From: Acidobacteriota bacterium
GTDB taxonomy: Bacteria; Acidobacteriota; Terriglobia; Bryobacterales; Bryobacteraceae
Reading direction: 5' to 3'
DNA: 64,000 nt
Assembly: GCA_018268715.1 (NCBI GenBank)
Contig: JAFDVZ010000020.1
Coordinates: 1-64,000, forward strand
Part shown: one piece after another, positions 45,409 to 55,771 of the stretch
How the letters are laid out: every line of letters begins with the position of its first letter
Numbering within the stretch: the first letter of the stretch is position 1
The notes under the pieces: generated by a model
The model's input: the letters and a program-made list of their open reading frames with translations, nothing else
Database searches by the model: none
What the model was told of the DNA's origin: nothing
Position numbers and translations under genes: made by a program

Positions 45409-46716
45409 ATGGCGCTTGACCGCAGAGAATTTGTGAAAGGGGGCGCCGGCGTAGGCATGGCGCTGGGACTGGCGCGGACCGCGAAGGCCGCCTCCGCCAA
45501 CGACCGGATCAACATCGCCGTGGTCGGCATGGGCGGACGGGGTAACTACCACGCCAAAATCCTGGATAAGTTCCAGCAGGAGGGCGTCTGCCAGGTGGTG
45601 GGCGTCTGCGACGTCTACCAGCGGCGTCTGACCGCGTTCAAGGAACGCTACAAGTGTTACGGGTCGCTCGATTATCGGGAGGTGGTGAGCCGCAAGGATG
45701 TGGACGCGGTGCTGATCACCACCCCCGACCACACCCACGCGCCCATCAGCCTGGCCGCCATGGACGCCGGCAAGGATGTGTACGTCGAAAAGCCGATGAC
45801 GCACACCATCGAAGAAGCCCGCCAGATGGTGGAGAAGGTGAAGCAGACCAAGCGCGTGCTTCAGGTCGGCTCGCAGACCACCTCGGCCGCGCAATGGCAT
45901 CTGGCCAAGAAGGCGATCGCCGACGGCATGATCGGCCAGATGATCATGAGCCAGGGGTCGTATCATCGCAACTCGAACGAAGGCGAGTGGAACGGGTCGA
46001 TCTACGACGGTCCCCCGAATCCAGCCGCGGGTCCCCAGGGCAAGGGCGAGGACTACGTGGACTGGAAGGCGTGGCTGGGCCCGGCGCCCAACCGGCCCTT
46101 CAACACCGACCGCTTCTTCCGGTTCCGCAAATATTGGGATTATTCCGGCGGGATCGCCACCGATCTGTTCTATCACGTGATCGCGCCGCTCAACGTGTGT
46201 TGGAGCGAGCCGCAGTTTCCCTTCAAGGTGATGGCGGGCGGCGGCATCTGCGTATTCAAGGACGAGCGAGAGGTTCCCGACACGTTCCACCTGGTGGCGG
46301 AATACAAGAAGGGCCACTCCGTAGTGCTGAGTTCGTCGATGGCGAACGACGAGCACATACCGGGACTGATCCGCGGTCATGAGGGATCGATCGTGATGGT
46401 GGAGCACGGCCAGTTCGAACGCTATTCGCCCTATATCACCGTGCGGCCGCAGAAGTCCGTGATGAGCGACGCCTACAAGGCCAAGTGGGGCGCCGAGGAT
46501 ATCAAGATCGACGTTCCGCGCGAGAACCTGATGCAGAAGCATTACACGAACTTTTTCGAGTGCATGCGCACGCGGCGGCAGCCGACGCTCGACGTTCATA
46601 CGGGAGCGTGCGCGCAGGTGCTGGTCACTATGTCGGTGGAGGCCTACCGCGAAGGACGCACGCTGTACTTCGACGAGACCAGCTGGAAGACCCAGACAAA
46701 GCCTCCCAAGGCGTAA
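45409..46716 (+). CDS. Gfo/Idh/MocA oxidoreductase, Tat-exported
   Basis: 435 residues. A Tat-type start (LDRREFVKGGAGVGMALGLA) is followed by the Rossmann motif VVGMGGRGNYHAKIL and the family signature YVEKPMTHTIEEARQMVEKV, whose Lys is catalytic. C-terminal SGGIATDLFYHVIAPLNVCW holds the His expected at the active site. It oxidises a sugar or cyclitol with tightly bound NAD(P). Its operon partner is the isomerase upstream. AAAGGA lies 11 nt before the ATG. Confidence 0.9.
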   Translation: MALDRREFVKGGAGVGMALGLARTAKAASANDRINIAVVGMGGRGNYHAKILDKFQQEGVCQVVGVCDVYQRRLTAFKERYKCYGSLDYREVVSRKDVDAVLITTPDHTHAPISLAAMDAGKDVYVEKPMTHTIEEARQMVEKVKQTKRVLQVGSQTTSAAQWHLAKKAIADGMIGQMIMSQGSYHRNSNEGEWNGSIYDGPPNPAAGPQGKGEDYVDWKAWLGPAPNRPFNTDRFFRFRKYWDYSGGIATDLFYHVIAPLNVCWSEPQFPFKVMAGGGICVFKDEREVPDTFHLVAEYKKGHSVVLSSSMANDEHIPGLIRGHEGSIVMVEHGQFERYSPYITVRPQKSVMSDAYKAKWGAEDIKIDVPRENLMQKHYTNFFECMRTRRQPTLDVHTGACAQVLVTMSVEAYREGRTLYFDETSWKTQTKPPKA

Positions 46717-46777
46717 GCGAAGGCGAAAGCGGAATCCGTAGCCCCCTGGGGATTCCTCTGTCGTACTCCGCTTACTT

Positions 46778-46815
46778 CCGCGCGCGGTCGGCTTGCGGGG
46801 CTGGACCGCGCGCGG
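46778..46815. terminator. inverted repeat between convergent genes
   Basis: CCGCGCGCGGTC (46778-46789) and GACCGCGCGCGG (46804-46815) form a perfect 12-bp stem with a 14-nt loop between the ends of the oxidoreductase and GH8 genes. There is no T-run, so termination is inferred from position and stem strength. Confidence 0.5.
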
Positions 46816-46824
46816 CACGGGCGA

Positions 46825-48327
46825 TCACCGCCGGCGCGGCTCGATAATACGGAAGCTGCCGCTGGCGTGGAGCATGCTGAACAGGTAGAGCATGCCGTCG
46901 AAGTACCGCTGCTCGCCCGACGGCATGGGCGTGTTCCATAACTCCTCCACAAAAGCCTTCGAAACGGTCCCGTCACTGGCCGCAAGGCTCCCGACGGCCG
47001 CCGCCGCGAGCATCCCAACGGAGTGCCGGTTCGATAGCGGCTTGCCGTCCAGCGTGTACCGGTCGGCGAACGTGGACAGGCCCTGTCCGTGGAGGAAGGC
47101 CTGCAGTTTGTCGGTCAGCGCGGTCTGGCTCCCGTCCTTCCGCCACCAAGAGTAATCCACCGCCCAGTTGCTGATGCTCCGCCAGGAGTCATAACCGAAG
47201 GCCGCGGGCTGGCCGTTGAACCCTATCATGGGCGTTTCGTCGAAATAGGCGGTGTCCTGCGTCAGTCCGGTCGCCGGACCGGTCACTTTATGGAACAGGT
47301 CGCGGCTGACGTCGGCGGCCTTGGCCCAGAATTCGCGGTCCTCGCGAGGACCCCAACGCGCCCATAGTTCATAGAAGGCCGGCAGATGATAGGAGGGGTC
47401 GGTGAACGTCATGTCCACGTTCGGGACGAAGCGGATCATGTAGTGCTCCTCGTCCACCATCGGCCCAATGGAGATGGCGCGGGCTTCCCAAGGAGCGGGG
47501 GCGCGCGGCGCGGGCGGCGGACCGCCCTTGGCGGCGAGTTCTTTCAGGCGGGCGGCGTTGTTCGGGCTGGGCCAGGGGCGGTTGGGCTGGATGAAGGGCG
47601 GATCCTCGGGCCGAACACGGAAGGGTCCATTGGCCGTCAGAACCGGGTGATGGCGCATGAGGCGGAGGAGTTTGTCGGCCTCGGCGCGGTAGTTGTAGAT
47701 GCCCTTGCCGTCGCCCCAACGGTGGGAGGCGAAGTAGAGCGCCATCACGAAGTACTCTTCCCCGTCCGGCGCGGCGCCGGTGGCGCGGGGCGTACCGTCG
47801 GTGTTCAGGGACCAAGCGAAGTAACCGACCGAGGGGTTCTTCGGATCAGTGGTCAACATGTAGGTGTTGGCCCAGTTCCAGATGGCGTCGAACTCGCGCT
47901 TCTTGTCGAGTTGGACGGCGATCATCATGCCGTAGCTCATGCCCTCCGAGCGCGCGTCGTTGTTAGCCCAGTCGGTGATGTAGGCGAGAGGACCGTTTTC
48001 GTTCGCGCCGGTTTCGAAATAGACGCGTTCCTCCTGGCCGTCGCCGTGGAAGAACTGATGGAACGCCTTCTCGATCTTCGCACTGGTTTCGGCGGGGGAG
48101 TGGCCCTGTTCGGCGAACAGGTCGCGATAGCGGCCGTTGGCGTAGGCGCCCGAGCCATCGCCGGGGAAGGCTTTGATCTCTCCGAGCGGCGCGTTGACGT
48201 GCGGCTTGGGGAAGGCGGGACGCGGCGACGCCTTCTTTTCAGTGGGAGCGTCCTGGGCGGCGGCTCCGAAAGCCGCGAGAAACGCCAGAATCAGGCGGAT
48301 GAACAGTGCGCGATGAAGAGTGGGCAA
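46825..48327 (-). CDS. secreted glycoside hydrolase family 8
   Basis: 500 residues from a TTG at 48327, chosen because GGAGG lies about 8 nt upstream and a signal peptide ([18 protein letters not shown]) begins here; a longer frame to 48378 lacks both. GH8 motifs: [20 protein letters not shown] with the likely acid Glu128, then [20 protein letters not shown], and [20 protein letters not shown] with Asp310 at a catalytic position. The nearest relatives by motif are exo-oligoxylanases that release xylose from reducing ends. A Pro/Ala-rich insertion is near residue 265. It would supply sugars for the uptake genes beside it. Confidence 0.9.
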   Translation of the reverse strand: MPTLHRALFIRLILAFLAAFGAAAQDAPTEKKASPRPAFPKPHVNAPLGEIKAFPGDGSGAYANGRYRDLFAEQGHSPAETSAKIEKAFHQFFHGDGQEERVYFETGANENGPLAYITDWANNDARSEGMSYGMMIAVQLDKKREFDAIWNWANTYMLTTDPKNPSVGYFAWSLNTDGTPRATGAAPDGEEYFVMALYFASHRWGDGKGIYNYRAEADKLLRLMRHHPVLTANGPFRVRPEDPPFIQPNRPWPSPNNAARLKELAAKGGPPPAPRAPAPWEARAISIGPMVDEEHYMIRFVPNVDMTFTDPSYHLPAFYELWARWGPREDREFWAKAADVSRDLFHKVTGPATGLTQDTAYFDETPMIGFNGQPAAFGYDSWRSISNWAVDYSWWRKDGSQTALTDKLQAFLHGQGLSTFADRYTLDGKPLSNRHSVGMLAAAAVGSLAASDGTVSKAFVEELWNTPMPSGEQRYFDGMLYLFSMLHASGSFRIIEPRRR

Positions 48328-48476
48328 CGGGGTGGCCTCCGCAGGTCTCACTATATCGAGGGTTGGACGGAGAGCCAAGGGCGTCGGGCCGGGCGGAGGA
48401 TTCGATTTTCGCCGCAGACGGGCGCCTTATCAGGCAGTTCCGACCCTTCCGGATGTTACAATTAGACTTCCCCGCA

Positions 48477-48992
48477 ATGGACCAGCTCAAATCACTTATC
48501 CGGGAAATCCCTGACTTTCCGAAGCCCGGAATTCTCTTCTACGACATCACCACGCTGCTGAAAGATGCGGGCGGGTTGCGCCAGACCATCGACTCGCTGG
48601 CGGCGCGATATGCGGGCCAGGGCATCGACGTGGTGGCCGGCATGGAGGCGCGCGGATTCATCTTCGCCCCGGCCGTCGCCTGCGCCATCCAGGCCGGGTT
48701 TGTCCCGGTGCGCAAGCCGAAGAAACTGCCGGCGGCGGTGGAACGCGTCGAGTACGCGCTCGAGTATGGGACCGACGCGATCGAGGTCCACAAGGACGCC
48801 ATCCAACCCGGCCAGCGCGTGTTGATCGTGGATGACGTGCTCGCCACTGGCGGCACCGCGGCGGCGACCGTGAAGCTGGTGGAGAAGCTGCGCGGCAAAG
48901 TGGCGGGTCTCGGCTTCGTCATCGAGCTCGATTTTCTGAACGGACGCTCGAAGTTGTCCGGGCAGGACGTGTTCTCGCTGTTGCACTACTGA
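48477..48992 (+). CDS. apt: adenine phosphoribosyltransferase
   Basis: 171 residues. It makes AMP from adenine and PRPP. The PRPP-binding loop is [17 protein letters not shown], and [14 protein letters not shown] with RKPKKLP are characteristic of Apt. TACAAT (48457-48462) lies 14 nt upstream of the ATG and no Shine-Dalgarno is present, so the leader is very short; the ATG at 48453 is possible but would overlap this box. First gene of a tight group that ends with rplI. Confidence 0.95.
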   Translation: MDQLKSLIREIPDFPKPGILFYDITTLLKDAGGLRQTIDSLAARYAGQGIDVVAGMEARGFIFAPAVACAIQAGFVPVRKPKKLPAAVERVEYALEYGTDAIEVHKDAIQPGQRVLIVDDVLATGGTAAATVKLVEKLRGKVAGLGFVIELDFLNGRSKLSGQDVFSLLHY

Positions 48993-48997
48993 CAGCG

Positions 48998-50011
48998 ATG
49001 TCCGAACGCAGCGCAACGGTCCGATCCTTCGCCAAGATCAACCTCGACCTCAGGGTCCTTTACAAACGGCCGGACAACTTTCACGAACTCCGCACCATCT
49101 TCCAGACCATCTCTCTGGCCGATACGATTCGTATTGACTACCGCAAGGCGAAAACGACCCGGCTGGCGATCGAGGGCAACATCGACATCCCGGACAACCT
49201 GATCCTGCGGGCGGCGCAGGCCGTGCTCGACCACGGCCGCGTGTCGGCGGAAGTGCGCTTCGGGCTCGAGAAGTGCATCCCGATGGGCGCGGGGTTGGGC
49301 GGGGGGTCGAGCAACGCGGCGGCGGTGCTGCTGGCGTTGCCCGTGCTGGCGGGTTTGCGCATTCCGCTCGAAACGCTGGGGCGCATCGGCGCCGGGCTGG
49401 GCAGCGACGTGCCGTTCTTTCTGTACGGCGGCACGGCGCTCGGCATCGGCCGAGGCACGGAGTTGTATCCCCTGGCGGACGTCCCCCCGCACGCGGGAAT
49501 ACTGGTGGCGCCCGGTGTTCACGTCTCGACCGCGGAGGCGTACCGGGACCTGGGACGCCGTCCGGTCACCGAACTGTCACCGTCCGGTGACCCTGCATTG
49601 ACATTGGCGGAAGCGGGCGCCGATACTGATGGTTTCCGGTCGCTGGTTTGGAGGCTGGCGGCCGCGCGTCCCAGCGAGGGGTGGGCCCGGCTTTGCACCA
49701 ACGATTTCGAGCCGGCGGTATTTGCCCGACACCCGGAACTGCTCGCGATCAAGAGACGGCTGGCGAAGGTGGGCGCGTCGCCGGCGATGATGACGGGAAG
49801 CGGGTCGGCGCTGTTCGGCCTGTTCCAGACGTCCGCGGAGGCCGAATCGGGCTTTGCGGCGTTGACGCGCCGCAGTTCGGCGGAAACCCTCACCACGCGA
49901 ATCACGTTGATGACCAGAAGCCGTTACCGCAGTGAGTGGCGGCGGTTCCTGGCTGGACAAATCGATCCCGACATTCAATGGCCGCCACAAAGCTCGTACT
50001 CAAAACCATGA
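48998..50011 (+). CDS. ispE: 4-diphosphocytidyl-2-C-methyl-D-erythritol kinase
   Basis: 337 residues, a little longer than usual because of a C-terminal tail. GHMP kinase motifs: AKINLDLRV near the start, the ATP loop PMGAGLGGGSSNAA, and TGSGSALFG near the end. DVPFFLYGG is typical of IspE. Step four of the MEP route to isoprenoids. It begins 5 nt after apt and overlaps prs by 4 nt. Confidence 0.95.
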   Translation: MSERSATVRSFAKINLDLRVLYKRPDNFHELRTIFQTISLADTIRIDYRKAKTTRLAIEGNIDIPDNLILRAAQAVLDHGRVSAEVRFGLEKCIPMGAGLGGGSSNAAAVLLALPVLAGLRIPLETLGRIGAGLGSDVPFFLYGGTALGIGRGTELYPLADVPPHAGILVAPGVHVSTAEAYRDLGRRPVTELSPSGDPALTLAEAGADTDGFRSLVWRLAAARPSEGWARLCTNDFEPAVFARHPELLAIKRRLAKVGASPAMMTGSGSALFGLFQTSAEAESGFAALTRRSSAETLTTRITLMTRSRYRSEWRRFLAGQIDPDIQWPPQSSYSKP

Positions 50012-50952
50012 GGTTCGAACGACTCAAGATTTTCACCGGCAACGCCAACGCCGCGCTGGCGCGCGAGATCTGCGAATGCCTGAATTCCCCGCTCGGAGCC
50101 GCCACCGTGCGGTCGTTTTCCGACGGAGAGATTCATCTGCAGATCCAGGAGAACGTGCGCGGAGCTGATGTTTTCGCCATTCAGCCCACCTGTAATCCGG
50201 TGGACCGTAACTTGATGGAATTACTGCTGATGATCGACGCGTTGAAGCGGGCCTCTGCACAACGCATCACGGCAGTGTTACCCTATTATGGGTACGCTAG
50301 GCAGGACCGTAAGGACCGGCCCAGGATGCCGATTTCGGCGAAATTGGTGGCAAGCCTGCTCGAAAGGGCGGGTGCGAACCGGATCCTGGCGCTCGATCTG
50401 CACGCCGCTCAGATTCAGGGCTTCTTCGAAATCCCGGTCGACCACCTGTTCGCTACTCCGGTCTTAATCGAACCGTTCGCTGGCCTGAAAGGGGAGCGTT
50501 TGACGGTGGTTTCTCCGGACGCGGGAGGAGTCGAGCGGGCGCGTGCGTTCGCAAAGCGGCTGGACGCGCCGCTGGCGATTATCGATAAACGCCGAGAGGA
50601 AGCCAACGTCTCCGAAGTGATGCACATCATCGGCGACGTGGAAGGGCGGCACTGCCTGATCGTGGACGATTTGATCGACACGGCGGGCACGCTGGTGAAG
50701 GCGGCCGATGCGCTGGCCCGGCAAGGGGCCCTGCGGGTGAGCGCCTGCGCCACGCACGCGGTGCTGTCGGGGCCGGCGATGGAGCGTATCGAGAATTCGC
50801 GGATCGACAAGGTGGTGGTCACCAACTCGATTCCGCTGAGCGAACGGGCAGCCGCGTCGGGCCGGATACAGGTCCGGTCGGTGGCGCACCTGCTGGCGCA
50901 GGCCATCCAGTCGATTCACGAGGATGGCAGCGTGAGCACGTTGTTTGTGTGA
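50008..50952 (+). CDS. prs: ribose-phosphate pyrophosphokinase
   Basis: 314 residues from the ATG at 50008, which overlaps the ispE stop (ATGA) and gives the standard length; an ATG at 49978 is possible. Motifs: FSDGEIHLQIQENVRGADVF, PYYGYARQDRKDRPR (ATP loop), DLHAAQIQGFFEIPVDH and the PRPP loop LIVDDLIDTAGTLVKA. It makes PRPP, the substrate of Apt encoded two genes upstream, so the grouping makes metabolic sense. Confidence 0.95.
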   Translation: MRFERLKIFTGNANAALAREICECLNSPLGAATVRSFSDGEIHLQIQENVRGADVFAIQPTCNPVDRNLMELLLMIDALKRASAQRITAVLPYYGYARQDRKDRPRMPISAKLVASLLERAGANRILALDLHAAQIQGFFEIPVDHLFATPVLIEPFAGLKGERLTVVSPDAGGVERARAFAKRLDAPLAIIDKRREEANVSEVMHIIGDVEGRHCLIVDDLIDTAGTLVKAADALARQGALRVSACATHAVLSGPAMERIENSRIDKVVVTNSIPLSERAAASGRIQVRSVAHLLAQAIQSIHEDGSVSTLFV

Positions 50953-51065
50953 CGCCGCCCTGAAAATGGAGCGGCGCTGAACCGTCGGAAGAGCGGTTCC
51001 GGGCCAGTGTCCGGCGTCCTCGCCAGAGTGAGGCGGCCGGAGTCCTGGCGAAATGAGAGAAGGAT

Positions 51066-51737
<672 letters not shown>

Positions 51738-51746
51738 TCCGGGCCG

Positions 51747-52349
51747 ATGCCGGAGTATTCGTATCTCATCGCCGGACTCGGGAATCCCGGGTCCGGCTAC
51801 GAAAACACTCCGCACAACCTGGGTTTCATGGTGGTGGACGCGCTGGCCGCCGCCAACGGCGTGCGGGTCACGCGCAAGGAGAATTCAGCGCTTGTCGGGC
51901 TGGGCGAGATCGCCGGAAAGCCGGTGGTTCTGGCCAAGCCGCAGACATATATGAACCTGAGCGGCGTGTCCGTAAAGGGGCTGATCGAGCGCTATGAGCT
52001 GACTCCGGCCCAGGTGGTGGTAGTCTACGACGAGTTGGATCTGCCGTGGACCGCGCTGAAGATCAAGCCGAAAGGGTCGGCGGCCGGGCATAACGGGATG
52101 AAGAGCATCATCTCGAGCCTGGGAGTAAACGAGTTCCCCAGGGTGCGCCTGGGGATCCATCCGGGTCATCCGATCCGGGCGGGAGCGGAGTTTGTACTGG
52201 CGCCGTTCAAGCGGAGCCAGCAGAAGGAGTTGGAGGAAACGGTCGACCTGGCACGGTCGGCGGTGGAATCCATAATCGCCGAAGGCGTCGAAAAGGCCAT
52301 GACGAAGTTCAATCGTCGCGCCGGAGGCTTAAACGAAGAGGAAGAATGA
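51747..52349 (+). CDS. pth: peptidyl-tRNA hydrolase
   Basis: 200 residues. Releases tRNA from stalled peptidyl-tRNA. [20 protein letters not shown] holds the catalytic His23, and [11 protein letters not shown] and [12 protein letters not shown] are standard. It ends with EEEE and overlaps rpsF by 4 nt (ATGA). Confidence 0.95.
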   Translation: MPEYSYLIAGLGNPGSGYENTPHNLGFMVVDALAAANGVRVTRKENSALVGLGEIAGKPVVLAKPQTYMNLSGVSVKGLIERYELTPAQVVVVYDELDLPWTALKIKPKGSAAGHNGMKSIISSLGVNEFPRVRLGIHPGHPIRAGAEFVLAPFKRSQQKELEETVDLARSAVESIIAEGVEKAMTKFNRRAGGLNEEEE

Positions 52350-52822
52350 GAGTCTACGAAGAGCTGTTCATCGTCCGGCCGGACGCTGCCGATGAAGAAG
52401 TGGACCCCTTAATCGAACAGGTTAAGAGCGTCATCACTTCTGGCGGCGGAACGGTGGAGAAAGCCGAACGTTGGGGCGTGCGCAAACTGGCGTACCGCGT
52501 CCAGAAGCGTTCGGAGGGTCTGTATATACTGGTCCAGTTCAGCGCCGGCCCCCAGCTGGTGAAGGAACTCGAGCGCCGTCTGCGCGTGTCGGACCTGGTT
52601 CTGAAGTTCATCACGGTCCGCATCGACGAGAAGTTGAAGCGGATCGAGAAGCGCAAGAAGGCTCGCGAGAAGCGCGCCGCCCGGCGTCCGGCGCCTCCGG
52701 CTCCGATGGCGGCCCCGGCCGCTCCGGCTCCGATGTTTCCGACCGAAGCCGCTGCGCCTGCCCCTGGCGCTCCCGCCCCAGGCGCTCCCGCGCCCGGAGC
52801 CCCTTCCAACGTGACGGAGTAA
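52346..52822 (+). CDS. rpsF: 30S ribosomal protein S6 with Pro/Ala-rich tail
   Basis: 158 residues. The S6 ferredoxin-like fold covers 1-95 ([33 protein letters not shown]). A basic helix ([17 protein letters not shown]) and a tail rich in Pro and Ala follow, with three repeats of PGAPA near the end. S6 is usually 95-135 residues, so the tail is unusual. First of the rpsF-rpsR-rplI trio. Confidence 0.95.
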   Translation: MRVYEELFIVRPDAADEEVDPLIEQVKSVITSGGGTVEKAERWGVRKLAYRVQKRSEGLYILVQFSAGPQLVKELERRLRVSDLVLKFITVRIDEKLKRIEKRKKAREKRAARRPAPPAPMAAPAAPAPMFPTEAAAPAPGAPAPGAPAPGAPSNVTE

Positions 52823-52838
52823 CTTCAGGAGAAACGAC

Positions 52839-53138
52839 ATGGCAGAAACCAAAGGTGGAAGACCGGTAGCAGCGTCGCAGCGTCCGACGGGCGGCGACAA
52901 GGCGATTGCAGCGAAGAAGCAATACTTCCGGCGCAAGAAGGTGTGCCGGTTCTGCGTCGAGAAGATCGACGACATCAACTACAAGGACGTGAAGTTGCTC
53001 AACTCGTTCATCAGCGAGCGGGGCAAGATCACGCCGCGCCGCATCACCGGCGTATGCGCGCCGCACCAGCGCCGTTTGAGCGAGGCCATCAAGCAGGCTC
53101 GCAACATCGCGCTGCTGCCGTTTGCGTCGGCGCTCTAG
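52839..53138 (+). CDS. rpsR: 30S ribosomal protein S18
   Basis: 99 residues. The conserved core [20 protein letters not shown] and [20 protein letters not shown] is present. Cys pair CRFC plus the Cys in GVCAPHQ could bind zinc (C+ form). An N-terminal extension of about 25 residues is natural in this group. S18 pairs with S6 in the platform of the small subunit. Confidence 0.96.
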   Translation: MAETKGGRPVAASQRPTGGDKAIAAKKQYFRRKKVCRFCVEKIDDINYKDVKLLNSFISERGKITPRRITGVCAPHQRRLSEAIKQARNIALLPFASAL

Positions 53139-53157
53139 AGGCTAGGAGGATAACGCG

Positions 53158-53604
53158 ATGGAAGTGATTCTCAGGGAAGACATCGAGAAACTCGGCTCGC
53201 GCGGGCAGGTTGTGAACGTGTCGCCGGGTTACGCGCGCAATTTCCTTCTGCCGAAGAAGCTGGCTGTGGCCGCGACCGAGGGCAATAAGAAGATCGTGGA
53301 GCAGGAGCGCCAGGCGCACCTGCGCCGCGAGGCCAAGGAAGTGGCGGACGCGCAGGATCTGGCGAAGCTGATGGCGAGCGTGACGATCTCGATCGCACAG
53401 AAGGCGGGCGAGAACGATCAGCTCTTCGGATCCGTGACGGCGGCCGATATCGCGGCCGCGCTCGAGAAACAGGGCTATACGATCGAGCGTCGCAAGATCC
53501 AGTTGGCCGAACCGATCAAACAGATCGGCGAGTATAAGGTGGCCGTGAAACTGCACAAGGAAGTCACCATCGAAATTCCGGTGACTGTGTCCAAGGAAGA
53601 GTAG
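53158..53604 (+). CDS. rplI: 50S ribosomal protein L9
   Basis: 148 residues. The N-terminal domain has MEVILREDIEKLGSRGQVVN and PGYARNFLLPKKLAV, followed by the long helix and the C-terminal domain (FGSVTAADIAAALEKQG). AGGAGG lies 7 nt before the ATG. Last gene of the group and followed by a strong terminator. Confidence 0.96.
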   Translation: MEVILREDIEKLGSRGQVVNVSPGYARNFLLPKKLAVAATEGNKKIVEQERQAHLRREAKEVADAQDLAKLMASVTISIAQKAGENDQLFGSVTAADIAAALEKQGYTIERRKIQLAEPIKQIGEYKVAVKLHKEVTIEIPVTVSKEE

Positions 53605-53628
53605 GCTAGAAGACAGTCAGGCGATACC

Positions 53629-53673
53629 GGGCCGCGGCGGCGCAATGCGCTACCGCGGCCCTTTCGCTTTTTT
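53629..53673 (+). terminator. intrinsic terminator after rplI
   Basis: Perfect 9-bp stem GGGCCGCGG (53629-53637) with CCGCGGCCC (53653-53661), loop of 15 nt, then TTTCGCTTTTTT. Closes the apt-rplI group. Confidence 0.9.
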
Positions 53674-53727
53674 CAGGCGAGTGACCGAGTTGCTATTTCC
53701 GGCCGCAGTGGCGAGAATGATCTGCAC

Positions 53728-54549
53728 GTGCACCGGACGACTCATGCGTTCCCGTCTCTCCCAGGCGTCCTTTGCCTCTTGGCCGCCGCGGCGGCATTCA
53801 CCCCGGTCGTCCGCGCGGACGTGAACAGCGTGCAGTTGCTTGAGACCGATCCCCGCCCGCCGGCCGCGCTCGACAAATTCGACAAGCTGAACTTCCGCCT
53901 TGCCTACACGAGCGATCGTCTGGTGCGGGTCAGCGTGGAGCCGTATTTCCACGGCAAACGCCGGCCGGCGCTTAATGGCGGTATGACGAGCTACGATGCC
54001 GGGGCCGGCGAGGCTTACTTCTGGATCTCCTATAATGACGCCGCCACAATCGATCGCGTCGACCTGCTGCTGCTCGACGAAGACACCGGCAAGACGCTGG
54101 CGACAGCAACCGCGGCGCTCGACATCTCCTGGTCCGGCGTAGCCGTCGGATCGCCGCGCTCCAATGCGGAATGGGCCGAGCGGCTGCAACAGGACGCTCG
54201 CACCCGCGCAAAGCAGAGCGCTGCTCGAAGCGCCAGCCGGCAAGGACCGGGTGGTCGGTTGCTGGCCGGCGCCGCGGGCCTGATCATCATGGCGGCCGGC
54301 GGGCTCATGGCGCCAGGGTACTTCGTTTTGCAGGTAGTGTGCCTGTGGCGTTGGAAGGGCGGGTGGCGCAAGGCCGCCGCGGCGCCCATCGCGCTGATGG
54401 GGCCAGTGGTCGCCTACGTCCTGTACGCGTCGACGATTGGGGGCAGTAACATTGCGCCGATCGTGATCCTGCTCGCCGCGCCCCTCGGATTCATGTACCT
54501 GGTCGTCCTGTGGTTTCTGCGGCGAGGCGCGCTCTCCACCGAAAGTTGA
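53728..54549 (+). CDS. exported membrane protein of unknown function
   Basis: 273 residues from a GTG at 53728; the start is uncertain because no clear ribosome binding site is visible. A signal peptide (VLCLLAAAAAFTPVVRA) is followed by a beta-rich outer domain of about 130 residues (LNFRLAYTSDRLVRVSVEPY). Three membrane helices (about 177-200, 215-235, 242-262) make up the C-terminus, with a basic end. The fold of the outer domain resembles an immunoglobulin-like sandwich. No family recognised. Confidence 0.65.
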   Translation: MHRTTHAFPSLPGVLCLLAAAAAFTPVVRADVNSVQLLETDPRPPAALDKFDKLNFRLAYTSDRLVRVSVEPYFHGKRRPALNGGMTSYDAGAGEAYFWISYNDAATIDRVDLLLLDEDTGKTLATATAALDISWSGVAVGSPRSNAEWAERLQQDARTRAKQSAARSASRQGPGGRLLAGAAGLIIMAAGGLMAPGYFVLQVVCLWRWKGGWRKAAAAPIALMGPVVAYVLYASTIGGSNIAPIVILLAAPLGFMYLVVLWFLRRGALSTES

Positions 54550-54599
54550 CGTGAGATCCGCCGGCGGGGCGTTGCGACGCGTCGTGGTATACTCCTGCC

Positions 54600-54806
54600 A
54601 TGAAACGTTTTCTCACACTTTTGTTTTTGGCGTGCTTCCTCTTCGCGATGGCTCCCGCCGTCGACGCCGCCCAGGGTTCCACGACCACAACCCGGAAGGC
54701 CAAGAAGAGCAAGAAGTCGCGCAAGGGCAAGAAGGGCAAGAAGCACAAACCCGCCAAGGCGAAGTGGGGTAAGTCGAAGAAGTCCGCACAGCGCAGCAAA
54801 GCCTGA
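54600..54806 (+). CDS. small secreted Lys-rich protein
   Basis: 68 residues: a signal peptide (FLTLLFLACFLFAMAPAVDA) and a mature part of about 45 residues in which over 40 percent are Lys or Arg (KAKKSKKSRKGKKGKKHK). TATACT (54588-54593) ends 6 nt before the ATG, so the mRNA should start at or next to the start codon. Such strong positive charge outside the cell could bind lipopolysaccharide, DNA or an acidic polymer. Similar short basic exported proteins are often missed in annotation. No family recognised. Confidence 0.65.
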   Translation: MKRFLTLLFLACFLFAMAPAVDAAQGSTTTTRKAKKSKKSRKGKKGKKHKPAKAKWGKSKKSAQRSKA

Positions 54807-54849
54807 TCGTGCGCGCCGGTCCGGCGCCAACTGGTACACTCGCCATTGA

Positions 54850-55770
54850 ATGGCAACGATCCTCGACGGCTCGTGGGTGCGCGACCGCATCCTCACCGAG
54901 CTGAAACCCCGTGTCCAGTCTCTCGCCGCGACGCAGCGGCCGCCCGGTCTGGCCGTGGTGCTGATTGGCGACGATCCGGGCTCCCAGATTTATGTTCGAA
55001 ACAAGGTGAAAGCCTGCGCCGATCTGGGCGTCTACAGTGAGAAGTTGACGCCTCCCGCCTCCATCTCGACAGCCGAACTGCTCAGCCTGATTGGCGAATT
55101 GAACCAACGGCCCGAAATCGACGGGATTCTGGTCCAGATGCCGTTGCCCAAGCACATTGACTCACGGCGGGTGCTCGAAGCGGTGGATGCGACGAAGGAC
55201 GCCGACGGGTTTCACCCCACCAACGTCGGCCACCTGGTGGCGAACCGTCCGGCCTCGCGCGCCTGCACTCCCGCGGGGATCATGGAGATGCTCGCCCGCT
55301 TCGAGATCCCGATCGCCGGTCGCGAGGCCGTCGTCATCGGCCGCAGCGATATCGTCGGGAAGCCGATGGCCATGATGCTGCTCCACGCCCACGCCACCGT
55401 GACAATCTGCCACTCCAAGACCGCGGACCTCCCTGGCGTTTGCCGTCGCGCCGACATCCTGGTGGCGGCGATGGGACGCGCCGCTTTCGTCACCGACGAG
55501 TTCATCAAGCCGGGCGCCGTGGTCGTCGACGTCGGCATGAATCGGCTGGACCGCCGAGACGAGGTAGAGCGCATCTTTCGCGGCGACGCTGCGAAACTGG
55601 CGGTCTTCGATAAACGCGGCAGCGTTCTGGTGGGTGACGTCGACCCGCACGCCATGGCGGAACGCTCCAGCGCCTACACTCCGGTTCCAGGCGGCGTGGG
55701 CCCCCTAACCATTGCGATGCTGATGGCGAACACCGTCGCGCTCGCCGAACGTCACCTTCGGACCGACTGA
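54850..55770 (+). CDS. folD: bifunctional methylenetetrahydrofolate dehydrogenase/cyclohydrolase
   Basis: 306 residues. Interconverts methylene- and formyl-tetrahydrofolate. Motifs: YVRNKVKACADLG with catalytic Lys52, GILVQMPLPKHID, VIGRSDIVGKPMAMMLLHA in the NADP domain, and PVPGGVGPLTIAMLM at the end. TACACT (54835-54840) is 9 nt upstream and there is no Shine-Dalgarno, pointing to a leaderless mRNA. coaE follows after 1 nt. Confidence 0.96.
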   Translation: MATILDGSWVRDRILTELKPRVQSLAATQRPPGLAVVLIGDDPGSQIYVRNKVKACADLGVYSEKLTPPASISTAELLSLIGELNQRPEIDGILVQMPLPKHIDSRRVLEAVDATKDADGFHPTNVGHLVANRPASRACTPAGIMEMLARFEIPIAGREAVVIGRSDIVGKPMAMMLLHAHATVTICHSKTADLPGVCRRADILVAAMGRAAFVTDEFIKPGAVVVDVGMNRLDRRDEVERIFRGDAAKLAVFDKRGSVLVGDVDPHAMAERSSAYTPVPGGVGPLTIAMLMANTVALAERHLRTD

Positions 55771-55771
55771 C

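Noticed and set aside
45367-46818. 483-codon antisense frame over the oxidoreductase gene
   Set aside because: Mirror frame of a well-supported gene with Rossmann and EKP motifs.
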